From positions 19,120,001-19,184,000 of the forward strand of contig NC_064826.1 of assembly GCF_024166365.1 (NCBI RefSeq): a DNA stretch of 64,000 nt, given 5' to 3'. Every line of letters starts with the position of its first letter. The stretch's first letter is position 1. A program made the translations under genes and the position numbers. This document shows, one piece after another, positions 29,301-40,600 of this stretch. The notes beneath the pieces were generated by a model. That model searched no databases. It had not been told where the DNA came from and worked only from the letters and a program-made list of their open reading frames with translations. The stretch comes from Elephas maximus indicus (Eukaryota; Chordata; Mammalia; Proboscidea; Elephantidae).

Positions 29301-30707
29301 TCAGAGCAGCATATACTTTTAATTGGGCCTTGTTTCTTTAATGGGGCAACTTATGTTGAAACTTTTAGTTATCGTGATTAGGACATTAACAAGCACAGTC
29401 TGAACTGTAAATACAGTTAACGACATAAACAGGTTTGGGAACCTTAGTTTTATCTCTTTGCCTAGTTCTTGGCATAGATCCTGACAGAATAATACTTTTG
29501 CATTTTTACCAGAGGTGACATATGCATATGTTCTCTGAGTTTTAGGTCAGAACATAGGGACTTATGGGTTAGCAATATGGCTGAGAAGTACATGGGCTTG
29601 TAGGTGTTCAGTAAATATTGATGGAAAAGAGAGAGGAAGACCTCTTGCTGGTGAACAAGTTGGATACTCTCATTTAAGAAATCATAAACTGCCTTTCATC
29701 CAAAACTCTTCAGGTTTTTCATCAAAATTTAATCTTATACCCATGACAGAGAGACTGAGGACTAGTTAAATTTTTTGTGCAATCTGAGGCTCTGAAAAGT
29801 TCTTGAGCCAGCGTATCATACATGATTGCTTTTAATGAAGAAATTACATAACGAAAGGGTAATATTTCAAGGAGCCTGTGATCCACAATGTTTCGAACAT
29901 TAGTGGAATCGGTTATCCATGACCTTGCTGCTCGGACAGTGTGGTTCCCAGACGAGCAGCATCTGCATCACTGGGAGCCTGTTAGAAATGCAGAGTGTCA
30001 GACTTCACCGCAGGGCTGCTGAATCAGAGTCTGCGTTTTGTCAATGATTCGTTATACACATTAACGTTTGTGAAACTCTCATCCAAGGCATGCTATTAGG
30101 GCCTCTAGCCAGTAGTTTGAGATCTATTAACAGCTCTTTAATCCTTACTCTGTATGTGACTAAGTTGGCTTTCATTGGTCCCCTTTGCCACGTTTGCTGG
30201 GATTCCTAAAATATAATTCTTTTCAGTTTGATATTTATTATGCTCCCATGATATGTCAGGCCTCGTGCTGAGGAATGGAGCATAGAAATGTGTAAAGTCC
30301 GATTTCTGCTCTTACGCAGTGTAACAGTAACGTCCTTTCTAATTACAAACTCTATTCACTGTCATTTTCTACCTCCTGGTAAATCAGTTATTTAGGGAAA
30401 CTAGAACAGTTCTTGCTAAAGAGCTTTTATAGCATGTTGTGCGATATTGAATTATTTTAAATAAAGAGTGGATAAATGTCCATGTGAGTTTATAAATTGA
30501 AAGTCAGAAAAATATTGAAGAGGCAGAATGTTTACAAAGAGCATTTTTCTTGAGTTTTAAAAAATGTTTGCAGAGATAGATTGAAGAGAAAACCCTCAAA
30601 ATGCTTTAAGTTTTAAAACTTGTTTTGAATTTTAGGGTGAACATTTTGGAACTACTGAGGCCACAGAAGCCTTCTTTGCAATGACTCGATTATTTCAATC
30701 TAATGAT
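26280..30707 (+). CDS. COPG2: Coatomer subunit gamma-2, first four coding exons
   Basis: Gamma-COP is a large appendage subunit of the COPI (coatomer) coat that drives Golgi-to-ER and intra-Golgi vesicle transport in the cytosol. Exons: 26,280-26,316, 27,447-27,499, 28,057-28,137, 30,636-30,707, all AG/GT and in frame, encoding the first 81 residues of the N-terminal helical trunk: [59 protein letters not shown]. Assignment to COPG2 rather than the paralogue COPG1 rests on remembered differences (ARIF, RRCLHI, EHFGT, MTRLF) and on the TSGA13 neighbour. Residue 2 is Phe where I recall Ile in human. The gene is cut by the window end; exon 5 was not found, so intron 4 exceeds 33 kb. Confidence 0.96.
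26402..26431. repeat. 15-bp tandem duplication in CpG island
   Basis: GGGGGCGTGGGCACC occurs twice, perfectly, head to tail. Confidence 0.95.
26553..26607. repeat. C-rich minisatellite, 3 x 18-19 bp
   Basis: Three near-perfect units of GCCCCCCAGCGGCCCCCC, the second with one extra C. The minus strand has many G runs of 4-7, so a G-quadruplex on that strand is possible and an i-motif on this one. Confidence 0.95.
27447..27499 (+). CDS. COPG2: COPG2 exon 2
   Basis: 53 bp. Acceptor tttatcatatag, donor gtatgg. Encodes [17 protein letters not shown] after completing the split Gly codon. Confidence 0.95.
27500..28056 (+). other. COPG2 intron 2
   Basis: AT-rich, no recognisable repeat. A T tract directly precedes the exon 3 acceptor. 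Confidence 0.6.
28057..28137 (+). CDS. COPG2: COPG2 exon 3
   Basis: 81 bp, phase 0-0. Acceptor after a long T tract (tttttttttttttataag-type), donor gtaaat. Encodes [20 protein letters not shown] and ILYLLNQ. Confidence 0.96.
28372..28583 (-). mobile_element. AfroSINE (minus), full length with target-site duplication
   Basis: Complete copy from caaaaaaccaaacccgttcc to ccagtatgccac. The flanking duplication TTGAGTTTAACA is at 28,360-28,371 and about 28,584-28,595. Confidence 0.94.
28720..28878 (+). mobile_element. AfroSINE (plus), full length, young-looking
   Basis: Head aaaccctggaggcacagtgg, middle gaaaccctatggggcagttc, tail gggtcgctgtgagtcagaat and atggcaatgggtttt. It is close to the family consensus shared by the other copies. 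Confidence 0.93.
29937..30085 (-). mobile_element. MER5A-type hAT DNA transposon (non-autonomous)
   Basis: agcatctgcatcactgggag, ctgttagaaatgcagagtgt, ctgctgaatcagagtctg and gtttgtgaaactctc match the reverse complement of MER5A. It is an ancient, immobile element. Confidence 0.8.
30636..30707 (+). CDS. COPG2: COPG2 exon 4
   Basis: 72 bp, 24 codons, phase 0-0. Acceptor ttgaattttag, donor gtaagt. Encodes [20 protein letters not shown] and QSND. Confidence 0.96.
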
Positions 30708-30889
30708 GTAAGTGTTTTTTATTCTTTTAGGCTGAAAAAGCTCTTTTGTTTTTGGGAAAGGTATCTTGAAATGCTCAAAAGTTGCTTAAAAGTTGTTTAT
30801 CTTCATAAAGCTTAAAAATGCTCATTAGAGGACATGTGAAAATGAAAGGATAAAGCTCTTCACCCATAGATCTACCATCTGGTCACAGA

Positions 30890-31300
30890 AACTGATAATA
30901 TCTAGTTTCTGGTGTGAGACTGCAGAGGTGGGCGTGGCTGTGGTATCTGTAAGTTCTTAGTCAAGTTTCTGGTGGGCCTGGGGTTGCAGTTGGCCTGTGG
31001 GGCTGGCAGTTGAGAAGAGCTGGGTGGGGACTGGGGAAGAGGACATGGAATGGGGAGGAAGAAGAGTGAGGATAAACTGAAACCTGCCAGCACCTTGCGC
31101 TGTCTCTCATAATCATTAGCCACCCTGGCTTTTAGAACATAATGGCTGCTGCTTTACCTCTGTCTTCTAAATGTCACACAGATCTCTCTTTTGGCCAACT
31201 CTAACTCAGAATCATACAAGGAAGGGGATTCTGGAAAACATTGTTTCAGCTTAGCCAAAGTGAAATAGTTCAAAACTATTCCAGTCCATTTATCCACTTG
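30890..31300 (-). mobile_element. ERV-L 3' LTR (MLT2-like), truncated
   Basis: Shares ordered similarity with the LTR at 63,314-63,960: a ctggtggg...ggctggcagttg(a/g)gaagagc block (about 30,973-31,020 vs 63,495-63,550) and ggggattctggaaaacattg with cagcttagccaaa (about 31,225-31,260 vs 63,878-63,920). The polyadenylation-signal end present in the other copy is missing here, so the element is truncated at its low-coordinate end. Boundaries are approximate. These two blocks are the paired ends of one old provirus. Confidence 0.65.
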
Positions 31301-32968
31301 ACATCCATGGACATTGCTTTTAACCACATTTAACTTCCAAATAAAGACAGTAGCAAAATCACGCTTCCCCGTGTCATGATGCCACTCTCCTTGTCAAACC
31401 AAAACCATGCAAACCCTCTTCCCCCAAAGAGGATACAAAGTTTTATCCATTTTTAGATGATGTTCATTCTTCTAGCTGAGCCACATTTCTCTCTTTCTTA
31501 TCCCTTAAGTACCGATGTGTAAGGTTAACTACTATTGACACATATTAGGTTGTAGGTCAACAGAAGAAGAAGAGAAAGAAAGGAAAATAATTGTTGAACA
31601 TACAAATATAATTGTGTCAACTTAGGTAGAAATACTGAACTATCTATCATTTCTGTAATGATCATTTGGTCATCGATGGTATTTATAAATTCCTTTGTTC
31701 ACTACCTATTCCATATTCCCCTTTCTGTCAGCAAGCATCTCAGCAAGTTCCTTGCCTGGTAAGGCAACCCAAACTTTTATTTTTGAGTGGTCTGGGCCAT
31801 TAGCAGGCCTGCCTGTTTTAGGTTTTCCACTACTCAATTATAGTTTTCCATTAATTATTTTTGTAGGAAATGGGAAGACAAAGTGGTGTTCCAGAGGGTC
31901 TCCTGTATTCCAGAATACTCTTCCTTACCCCTGTTGTATAATAACATCCAAGTTTGCCTTTGTTAATCAGATCAGCCATCCCAGCCAAAACAACAGTCCC
32001 CTTCTCTGCCTCTTGGCTCACTGGTATGAGGAGCCCAAAGTGGGAGCCTCAGTTTCCAGTTTAGTGAAAATACTGCCCTGTCCCCTTGTGGACATATGGG
32101 CATTCCTACCTCAGGAGCCAAGACCATTAGCAGAGAAGGGACACTGCTGGTCTATCATTAGGTATAGTAGTGAGAGGAGCCGCTCCTGTTGCGACCCTCG
32201 ATTCCTGGACCCGTGAATTCTGGTGTTGGGAGAAACAGCACCGTATGTTGGTTGCTGATTTAGAATATATGCACTACTACCCTCAACTCTGCAAAGTATT
32301 GTCACCCAGCTGGCATTTACTGTAACTGAGTTTTTAAAAGGTGATTCCACTGTTCTAACAGGCTACCTTTTTTAAGAGTCATGGGAATCGTGAGTTTATT
32401 GTTGTAATTCACTTGCCGTAAAGTGCGTTCCTTGGTTAGAAGAATACAATGTGGAATACCATGCTGGTGAAAAAAGCATTTTGTAATTCCGTGGATAGCA
32501 GTTTTGGCAGGAATATTTAGGGCAGAGAAGGCAAATCTGTATTCAGACTAAGTATTCTGGTGAGACCAAAGTGTTGTCCCCTCCATCATAAAAGTAGTCT
32601 GGTCCAATATAATCATCCTGCTACCAGGTGGCTGGCTGATCCTCTCAGAAATTGTCTATGTTGGAGGCTTAGTATTGTTGTGTTTTTTTTTTTTTTTTTG
32701 CTGCTGACAAGTTAGGCATTCAGCAGTGACTATAGCTAGATCAGCCTCAGTGAGTGGAAGTCCATGTTGCTGAGTCCGTATATAACCTCCATCTCTTCTA
32801 CTGTAGCCACTTTGTTTATGAGCTCATTTGGACACAGACAGGAGTGGTTGGGGAAACCAGCTGACTGGCATACATAGACTAGGTCATCTTGTCCACCTGC
32901 TCTTTGGTGAGAATTCACATGCGACATTAATACCTGTGCCCATTCAGAAAGGTCTGTTCATGTGCGCT
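31300..32968 (-). pseudogene. ERV-L internal region: end of RNase H, integrase, dUTPase remnants
   Basis: Read on the minus strand, degraded coding blocks appear in the order typical of ERV-L pol: an RNase H end (DLSEWAQVLMSHVNSHQR near 32,965-32,910), an integrase zinc-binding segment (QQHGLPLTEADL then ECLTCQQ near 32,770-32,695), an integrase core remnant with a GTHFTASELQQ box near 32,440-32,400, and further down LNQQPTYGAVS and IHGSRNRG near 32,265-32,195. A dUTPase-like part lies at about 31,990-31,720. A dUTPase after integrase is a known mark of ERV-L. Many stops and frameshifts make it long dead. It is the continuation of the segment at 60,130-63,313. Confidence 0.8.
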
Positions 32969-32974
32969 CTGGAT

Positions 32975-33884
32975 TCTGGGTGGTGGCCCCTCAGCCCTGG
33001 GCTTCAGCTCCACCTTCCAGGCCCACTGGGAAGGCAGCTCTGCTCGCTTGGTTTTGGGCAGCCCCATTCTTCTATTCCATCTGAGTGGCAACCCCATCCA
33101 CTCAGACCAGCAAGCCTGGTTCTTCTGCCCCCTGGGCATAGCAGCTCTGCCCCCTCAGCTTTGAGCAGCAGCACCGTCCCCCAGCACTCATGAGGGGCAG
33201 TGCCATACTCCAGAATTGAGTTGGTGAAGATCTGACTCTTAAACCTAGGAAACTGTGACTCTATCCCTTTGAAACTGATGCAGCCCTGCTTCCTGGGCTC
33301 CTTTTAATAGTTCTGCTGATCTCAGAGCTGCTCCAGGGATGGTTCTTTTCTTGGAGGACAATAGATACAGCTCCTTTGGGCTGTTTGTTTCCTGCCTGTA
33401 GGATTCCAAGAAGCAGACAGCTTTCTTTCCTTTCATCCTTTCTCTGTCCCCATCAGACTAAGCTGATGGTTTTTCTGCCTTGGTAGGTGGTTACAGCCAT
33501 CAGTCATGGGCTTAATCTCTTTAACAGAAGAATGTGTAGCCACCTCCTTGGTAAACTTCTAAGACACATGTTCTTAGTTTATACAGTAGAATTTTCTAAA
33601 TCTTTAAGTTTTGTTTTCCTTTTGTACAGTTCATTTTTAAGTTCATCTCTTTCCTCTCATATTTACTGCAAGCGACAAGGAGAAACCACCTCACCCCTTT
33701 AAGATTGTGCTTAGAAATCTCCTCAGCCAGATATCCAAGTCTGTCACTTACAAGTTCTACCTCCTTCCAAACATTGAACATAATTCAGACAAGTTCTTTG
33801 CCACTGCATAAAAAGCATTTACCCTTGCATTGTCCAATCACACATTCATCATTGCAGAACGAACTAGTTTCTTATTAAAGAGTA
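32975..33884 (-). mobile_element. MaLR internal (gag-derived) region, 3' portion
   Basis: The antisense text (gcgacaaggagaaaccacct, ttagaaatctcctcagccag, tatccaagtctgtcacttac, aattcagacaagttctttgc) matches the internal region of ERVL-MaLR elements (THE1/MST/MLT1 type). It abuts ERV-L pol sequence at about 32,970 and the old L1 at about 33,885. No 3' LTR is visible at the ERV-L junction, so that end is probably deleted. Confidence 0.72.
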
Positions 33885-34060
33885 CACGTATTGTTTTATG
33901 ACAGTGGTTAACAACCCTGCCACATGTCAACACTCTGTCTCCTCAACCTTGGGCTTCCTTTAACCGGCTTTCCTGTCCCCTCCTCCCTTCCAGTCCTTGC
34001 CCCAGGGCTGGTGTGCCCCTTTAGTCTTGTTTTGTGCTATGGGACTCTCCAATCTTTGGC

Positions 34061-34116
34061 TGTAGGGTCGCTATGAGTTGCCATTAACTTAAGGACAATG
34101 GCTTTGGTTTTTGGTT
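34061..34116 (+). mobile_element. AfroSINE tail-only insertion with target-site duplication
   Basis: Just the last ~55 bp (tagggtcgctatgagttgcc ... ggctttggtttttggtt), flanked by AATCTTTGGCTG (34,051) and AATCTTTGACTG (34,117). It is a 5'-truncated insertion. Confidence 0.85.
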
Positions 34117-35678
34117 AATCTTTGACTGAAGGGTGAACCTCAGGAGTGGACATCATTACTGAGATGAAAGGGTGTCTGAGGGCCATACTCTCAGGGTTTC
34201 TCCAGTCTTTGTCAGGCCAGCAAGTCTGGTCTTTCTTTCTGAGTTGGAATTTTGCTCTACATTTTTCCCCAGCTCTGTCCGGAACCCTCAATTGTGATCA
34301 CTGTCAGAGCAGTCATTGGTGGTAGCGGGGCACCATCTAGTTGTACTGGACTCAATCTCGTGGAGGTGGTGGTAGATGTGGTCCATTAGTCCTTTGGACT
34401 AATCTTTCCCTTGTATCTTTACTTTTCTTCATTCTTCTTGCTCCTGAAGGGGTGTGACCAATGGAGTATCCTAGATGGCTGCTGACAGCCTTTTAAGACC
34501 CCAGACGCTACTCACCAAAGTAGAACGTAGAACATATTCTTTATAAACTATGTTATGCCAATGGAGCCAAGATGTTCCCTGAGACCATGGTCCCCACAGC
34601 CCTCAGCCCAACAATTCGGTCCCTCAGGGAGTTTGGATGTATCTGTGGAGCTTCTGTGACCTTGCCTTGTAAAAGTTGTGCTGGCTTCCTCAGAGTTGTG
34701 TACTGCTTGTCCTTCACCAGAGTTACCAATTATCTATCATCTATTTAGTGTTTTTTTATCCTTATTCCTCCCCACCCTCATAACCATCAAAGGTTGTTTC
34801 TTTTTGTGTGTAAACCTTTACACGAGTTTTTACAGTAGTGATCTCGTACAATATTCGTCCTTTTGTGATTGACTTATTTCACTCAGCGTAATGCCCTCCA
34901 GATTCATCTGTGTTAGGAGATGCTTCATGGATTCATCGTTGTTCTTTATTGTTACGTAATACTCCACTGTGTGTATGTACCACAGTTTGTTTATCTATTC
35001 ATCTGTTGTTGGGCATCTAGGTTGTTTCTGTCTTTTTGCTATTGTGAACAATGTTCCAGTGAACATGGGTGTGCATATGTCTATTCGTGTGATGACTCTT
35101 ATTTATCTAAGACATATTCTTAGCAGTGGGATTCCTGGATTGTATTTCTGTTCTTAGATTTCTAAGGAAGTGCTGTATCGTCTTCCAAAATGGTTGTATC
35201 ATTTTGCATTCCCACCAGCAGTGCATAAGAGTTCCAATCTCCCCACAGCCTCTCCAACATTTGTTATTGCCTGTTTTGTTGATTTGTGCCAGTAATGTGG
35301 GGGTGAGATGGTATCTCATTGTGGTTTTGATTTGCATTTCTCTAATGGCCAGTGATCCAGAGCATTTCCTCATGTGTCTTTTGGCCACTTAAATGTCTTA
35401 TATGGTAAAGCGTCTGTTCATTTCCTTTGCCCATTTTTTAATTGGATTATTTTTGATGTAGAAGTGTTGGATTTTCCTGTAGATTTTAGAGATTAGACTT
35501 TTATCTGATTTGTAATAGCCAAAAATTTTTTTCCCAGTTTGTAGGTTGTCTTTTTATTCTTTTGGTAAAGTCTTTTGATAAGCGTGTTTAATTTTTAGAA
35601 GATCCCGGTGATCTTATTTTTTCTCCTATGAACTTCATAGTTTTTGGCTTTATATTTAGGTCCTTTATTCCATTTTGG

Positions 35679-35786
35679 GAAACCCTGGTGGTGTAGTGGT
35701 TAAGTGCTATGGCTGCTAACCAAGAGGTCGGCAGTTCAAATCCGCCAGGTGCTTCTTGGAAACTCTATCGGGCAGTTCTACTCTGT
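35679..35786 (+). mobile_element. AfroSINE (plus), 3'-truncated, inside old L1
   Basis: Head gaaaccctggtggtgtagtg and ctatggctgctaaccaagag to cagttctactctg. The L1 sequence resumes directly after (aattagtttttgt). Confidence 0.9.
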
Positions 35787-35936
35787 GAATTAGTTTTTGT
35801 ATAGGGTGTGAGGTATGGATCCTGTTTCCTTTTTTGGAGTTGGACATCCAATTTTGCCAGCACCATTTGTCAAAAAGACTGTCTTTTCCCCATGTGATGG
35901 ACTTTGGGCCTTTGTTGAAGATCAGGTGACCATCCA

Positions 35937-36108
35937 AAACCAAAAAACCAAACCCGCTACCGTCGAGTCGATTCCAACTCATAGTGACCCTATAGGACAG
36001 AGTAGAACTGCCTGATAGAGTTTCCAGGGAGTGCATGGCAGATTCGAACTGCCGATCTCTTGGTTAGCAGCTGTAGCACTTAAAAACTATGACACCAGGG
36101 TTTCCAAA
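35937..36108 (-). mobile_element. AfroSINE (minus), young-looking, inside old L1
   Basis: ccaaaaaaccaaacccgct..., gtcgagtcgattccaactca, tgaccctataggacagagta, ending gacaccagggtttcc. It interrupts the ORF2 remnant between agatcaggtgaccatc and aaaggtggttgg. Confidence 0.93.
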
Positions 36109-37629
36109 GGTGGTTGGATTTACATCTGGGTTCTCAATTCTGTTCCATTGGTCAATGTATCTGTGGTCGTACCAGTACCAGGCTGTTCTGACTACCAAAG
36201 CTGTATAGCAGGTTCTGATGTCAGGTAGTGTGAGTCCTCCTACTTTATTCTACTTCTTCAGTAGTGCTCTACTTATCCAGGACTTCTTCTCGTCCCATAT
36301 AAAGTTAATGATAATTTTTTCCATGTCTTTATAGAGTGTTGTTGATATTTGGATCAGGATTGCATTGTATTTATGAATTGTGTTGGGTAGAATTGTCACT
36401 TTCACAGTGTTGCATCTACTTGTCCATGAGCATGGTATATTTTTCCATTTATGTAGACCTCTTTTGGTTTCTTGCAGTATTGTAGCTTTCTCTGTATAGG
36501 TCTTTTATGTCCCTGATTAGATTTATTCCTAAGTACTTAATTTTTTTTAGAGACTATGATAAATGGTATTATTTTCCTGATTTCCTTTTCATCGTTGTCT
36601 TTATTGGTGTATAGGAATCCAACTGATTTTTTTTTTTATTAACTTTTATTAAGCTTCAAGTGAACATTTACAAATCCAATCAGTCTGTCACATATAAGTT
36701 TACATACATCTTACTCCGTACTCCCACTTGCTCTCCCCCTATTGAGTCAGCCCTTTCAGTCTCTCCTTTTGTGACAATTTTGCCAGCTTCCCTCTCTCTC
36801 TATCCTCCCATCCCCCCTCCAGACAAGAGTTGCCAACACACTCTCAAGTGACCACCTGATATAATTAGCTCACTCTTCATCAGCATCTCTCTCCCACCCG
36901 CTGACCAGTCCCTTTCATGTCTGATGAGTTGTCTTCGGGGATGGTTCCCGTCCTGTGTCAACAGAAGGTCTGGGGACCGTGACCACCGGGATTCCTCTAG
37001 TCTCAGTCAGACCATTAAGTATGGTCTTTTTATGAGAATTTGGGGTCTGCATCCCACTGATCTCCCGCTCCCTCAGGAGTTCTCTGTTGTGGTCCCTGTC
37101 AGGGCAGTCATCTATTGTGGCCGGGCCCCAACTAGTTCTTCTGGTCTCAGAATGATGTAGGTCTCTGGTTCATGTGGCCCTTTCTGTCTCTTGGGCTCTT
37201 AGTTATCGTGTGACCTTGGTGTTCTTCATTTTCCTTTGCTCCAGGTGGGTTGAGACCAATTGATGCATCTTAGATGGCCGCTTGTTAGCATTTAAGACCC
37301 CAGATGCCACATTTCAAAGTGGAGTGCAGAATGTTTTCATACTAGAATTATTTTGCCAATTGATTTAGAAGTCCCCTCAAACCATGTTCCCCAGACCCCC
37401 GCCCCTGCTCCGCTGACCTTTGAAGCATTCATTTTATCCCAGAAACTTCTTTGCTTTTGGTCCAGTCCAATTGAGCTGACCTTCCATGTATTGAGTGTTG
37501 TCTTTCCCTTCACCTAAAGCAGTTCTTATCTACTGATTAATCAATAAAAAACCCTCTCCCTCCCTCCCTCTCTTCCCCCTTCATAACCACAAAAGTATGT
37601 GTTCTCAGTTTTTACTATTTCTCAAGATC

Positions 37630-40600
37630 TTATAATAGTGGTCTTATGCAATATTTGTCCTTTTGCCTCTGACTAATTTCGCTCAGCATAATACCTTCCA
37701 GGTTCCTCCATGTTATGAGATGTTTCAGAGATTCGTCACTGTTCTTTATCGATGCGTAGTATTCCATTGTGTGAATATACCACAATTTATTTACCCGTTC
37801 ATCCGCCGATGGACACCTTGGTTGCTTCCAGCTTTTTGCTATTGTAAGCAGAGCTGCAATAAACATGGGTGTGCATATATCTGTTTGTGTGAAGGCTCTT
37901 GTATCTCTAGGGTATATTCCGAGGAGTGGGATTTCTGGGTTGTATGGTAGTTCTAACTGTTTAAGATAACGCCAGATAGATTTCCAAAGTGGTTGTACCA
38001 TTTTACATTCCCACCAGCAGTGTATAAGAGTTCTAATCTCTCCGCAGCCTCTCCAACATTTATTATTTTGTGTTTTTTGGATTAATGCCAGCCTTGTTGG
38101 AGTGAGATGGAATCTCATCGTAGTTTTAATTTGCATTTCTCTAACGGCTAATGATCGAGAGCATTTTCTCACGTATCTGTTAGCTGCCTGAATATCTTCT
38201 TTAGTGAAGTGCGTGTTCATATCCTTTGCCCACTTCTTGATTGGGTTGTTTGCCTTTTTGTGGTTGAGTTTTAACAGAATCATATAGATTTTAGAGATCA
38301 GGCGCTGGTTGGAGATGTCATAGCTGAAAATTCTTTCCCAGTCTGTAGGTGGTCTTTTTACTCTTTTGGTGAAGTCTTTAGATGAGCATAGGTGTTTGAT
38401 TTTTAGGAGCTCCCAGTTATCGGGTTTCTGTTCATCATTTTTGGTAATGTTTTGTATTCTGTTTATGCCTTGTATTAGGGCTCCTAGGGGTGTCCCTATT
38501 TTTTCTTCCATGACCTTTATCTTTTTAGTCTTTATGTTTAGGTCTTTGATCCACTTGGAGTTAGTTTTTGTGCATGGTGTGAGGTATGGGTCCTGTTTCA
38601 TTCTTTTGCAAATGGATATCCAGTTATGCCAGCACCATTTGTTAAAAAGGCTATCTTTTCCCCAATTAATTGACACTGGTCCTTTGTCAAATATCAGCTG
38701 CTCATACGTGGATGGATTTATATCTGGGTTCTCAATTCTGTTCCATTGGTCTATGTACCTGTTGTTGTACCAGTACCAGGCTGTTTTGACTACTGTGGCT
38801 GTATAATGGGTTCTGAAATCAGGTAGAGTGAGGCCTCCCACTTTCTTCTTCTTTTTCAGTAATGCTTTGCTTATCCGGGGCTTCTTTCCCTTGCATATGA
38901 AATTGGTGATTTGTTTCTCTATCCCTTTAAAATATGACATTGGAATTTGGATCGGAAGTGCATTATATGTATAGATGGCTTTTGGTAGAATAGACATTTT
39001 TACTATGTTAAGTCTTCCTATCCATGAGCAAGGTATGTTTTTCCACTTAAGTATGTCCTTTTGAATTTCTTGTAGTAGAGCTTTGTAGTTTTCTTTGTAT
39101 AGGTCTTTTACATCCTTGGTAAGATTTATTCCTAAGTATTTTATCTTCTTGGGGGCTACTGTGAATGGTATTGATTTGGTTATTTCCTCTTTGGTGTTCT
39201 TTTTGTTGATGTAGAGGAATCCAAGTGATTTTTGTATGTTTATTTTATAACCTGAGACTCTGCCAAACTCTTCTATTAGTTTCAGTAGTTTTCTGGAGGA
39301 TTTCTTAGGGTTTTCTGTGTATAAGATCGTGTCATCTGCAAATAGTGGTAACTTTACTTCTTCCTTGCCAATCCGGATGCCCTTTATTTCTTTGTCTAGC
39401 CTAATTGCCCTGGCTAGGACTTCAAGTACGATGTTGAATAAGAGCGGTGATAAAGGGCATCCTTGTCTGGTTCCCGTTCTCAAGGGAAATGCTTTCAGGT
39501 TCTCTCCATTTAGAGTGATATTGGCTGTTGGCTTTGCATAGATGCCCTTTATTATGTTGAGGAATTTTCCTTCAATTCCTATTTTGGTAAGAGTTTTTAT
39601 CATAAATGGGTGTTGGACTTTGTCAAATGCCTTTTCTGCATCAATTGATAAGATCATGTGGTTTTTATCTTTTGTTTTATTTATGTGATAGGTTACGTTA
39701 ATGGTTTTTCTAATATTAAACCAGCCTTGCATACCTGGTATAAATCCCACTTGATCATGGTCAATTATTTTTTTGATGTGTTGTTGGATTCTATTGGCTA
39801 GAATTTTGTTGAGGATTTTTGCATCAATGTTCATGAGGGATATAGGTCTATAATTTTCTTTTTTTGTAATGTCTTTACCTGGTTTTGGTATCAGGGAGAT
39901 AGTGGCTTCATAGAATGAGTTGGGTAGTATTCCGTCATTTTCTATGCTTTGAAATACCTTCAGTAGTAGTGGTGTTAACGCTTCTCTGAAAGTTTGGTAG
40001 AACTCTGCAGTGAAGCCGTCCGGGCCAGGGCTTTTTTTTGTTGGAAGTTTTTTGATTACCGTTTCAATCTCTTTTTTTGTTATGGGTCTATTTAGTTGTT
40101 CTACTTCTGAATGTGTTAGTTTAGGTAGGTAGTGTTTTTCCAAGAATTCATCCATTTCTTCTAGGTTTTCAAATTTGTTAGAGTACAATTTTTCATAATA
40201 ATCTGAAATGATGCTTTTAATTTCATTTGGTTCTGTTGTGATGTGGTCCTTCTCGTTTCTTATTCGGGTTATTTGTTTCCTGTATTTCTTTAGTCAGTCT
40301 AGCCAATGGTTTATCAATTTTGTTAATTTTTTCAAAGAACCAGCTTTTGGCTTTGTTAATTCTTTCAATTGTTTTTCTGTTCTCTAATTCATTTAGTTCA
40401 GCACTAATTTTTATTATTTGTTTTCTTCTGGTGCCTGATGGGTTCTTTTGTTGCTCACTTTCTATTTGTTCGAGTTGTAGGAACAGTTCTCTGCTTTTGG
40501 CTCTTTCTTCTTTTTGTATGTGTGCATTTATTGATATAAATTGGCCTATGAGCACTGCTTTTGCTGTGTCCCAGAGGTTTTGATAGGAAGTATTTTCATT

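Larger units (their letters stand above)
28138..30635 (+). other. COPG2 intron 3
   Basis: Holds two AfroSINEs (28,372-28,583 minus; 28,720-28,878 plus), a poly-C run of about 13 at 28,983-28,995, and a MER5A (29,937-30,085). The rest shows no feature that I recognise. Confidence 0.6.
33885..36630 (-). mobile_element. Old L1 copy B, segment 1 (3' UTR and C-terminal ORF2)
   Basis: Begins with a 3' UTR of a different type from L1-b/c, although it shares the words catcatctagttg and ggctgctgacagccttttaa with them. Then follow degraded ORF2 C-terminal sequences: block 35,388-35,107 has the Cys/His segment ([19 protein letters not shown]). It is interrupted by three AfroSINEs. It stops at AACTGATTTT (36,621-36,631), which is the left copy of the L1-b target-site duplication, and resumes at 44,175. 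Confidence 0.85.

Noticed and set aside
30230-30345. Ancient-repeat-like words (atgatatgtcaggcctcgtgctgagg)
   Set aside because: Resembles a common old mammalian repeat, but the match is short and I cannot name the family with confidence.
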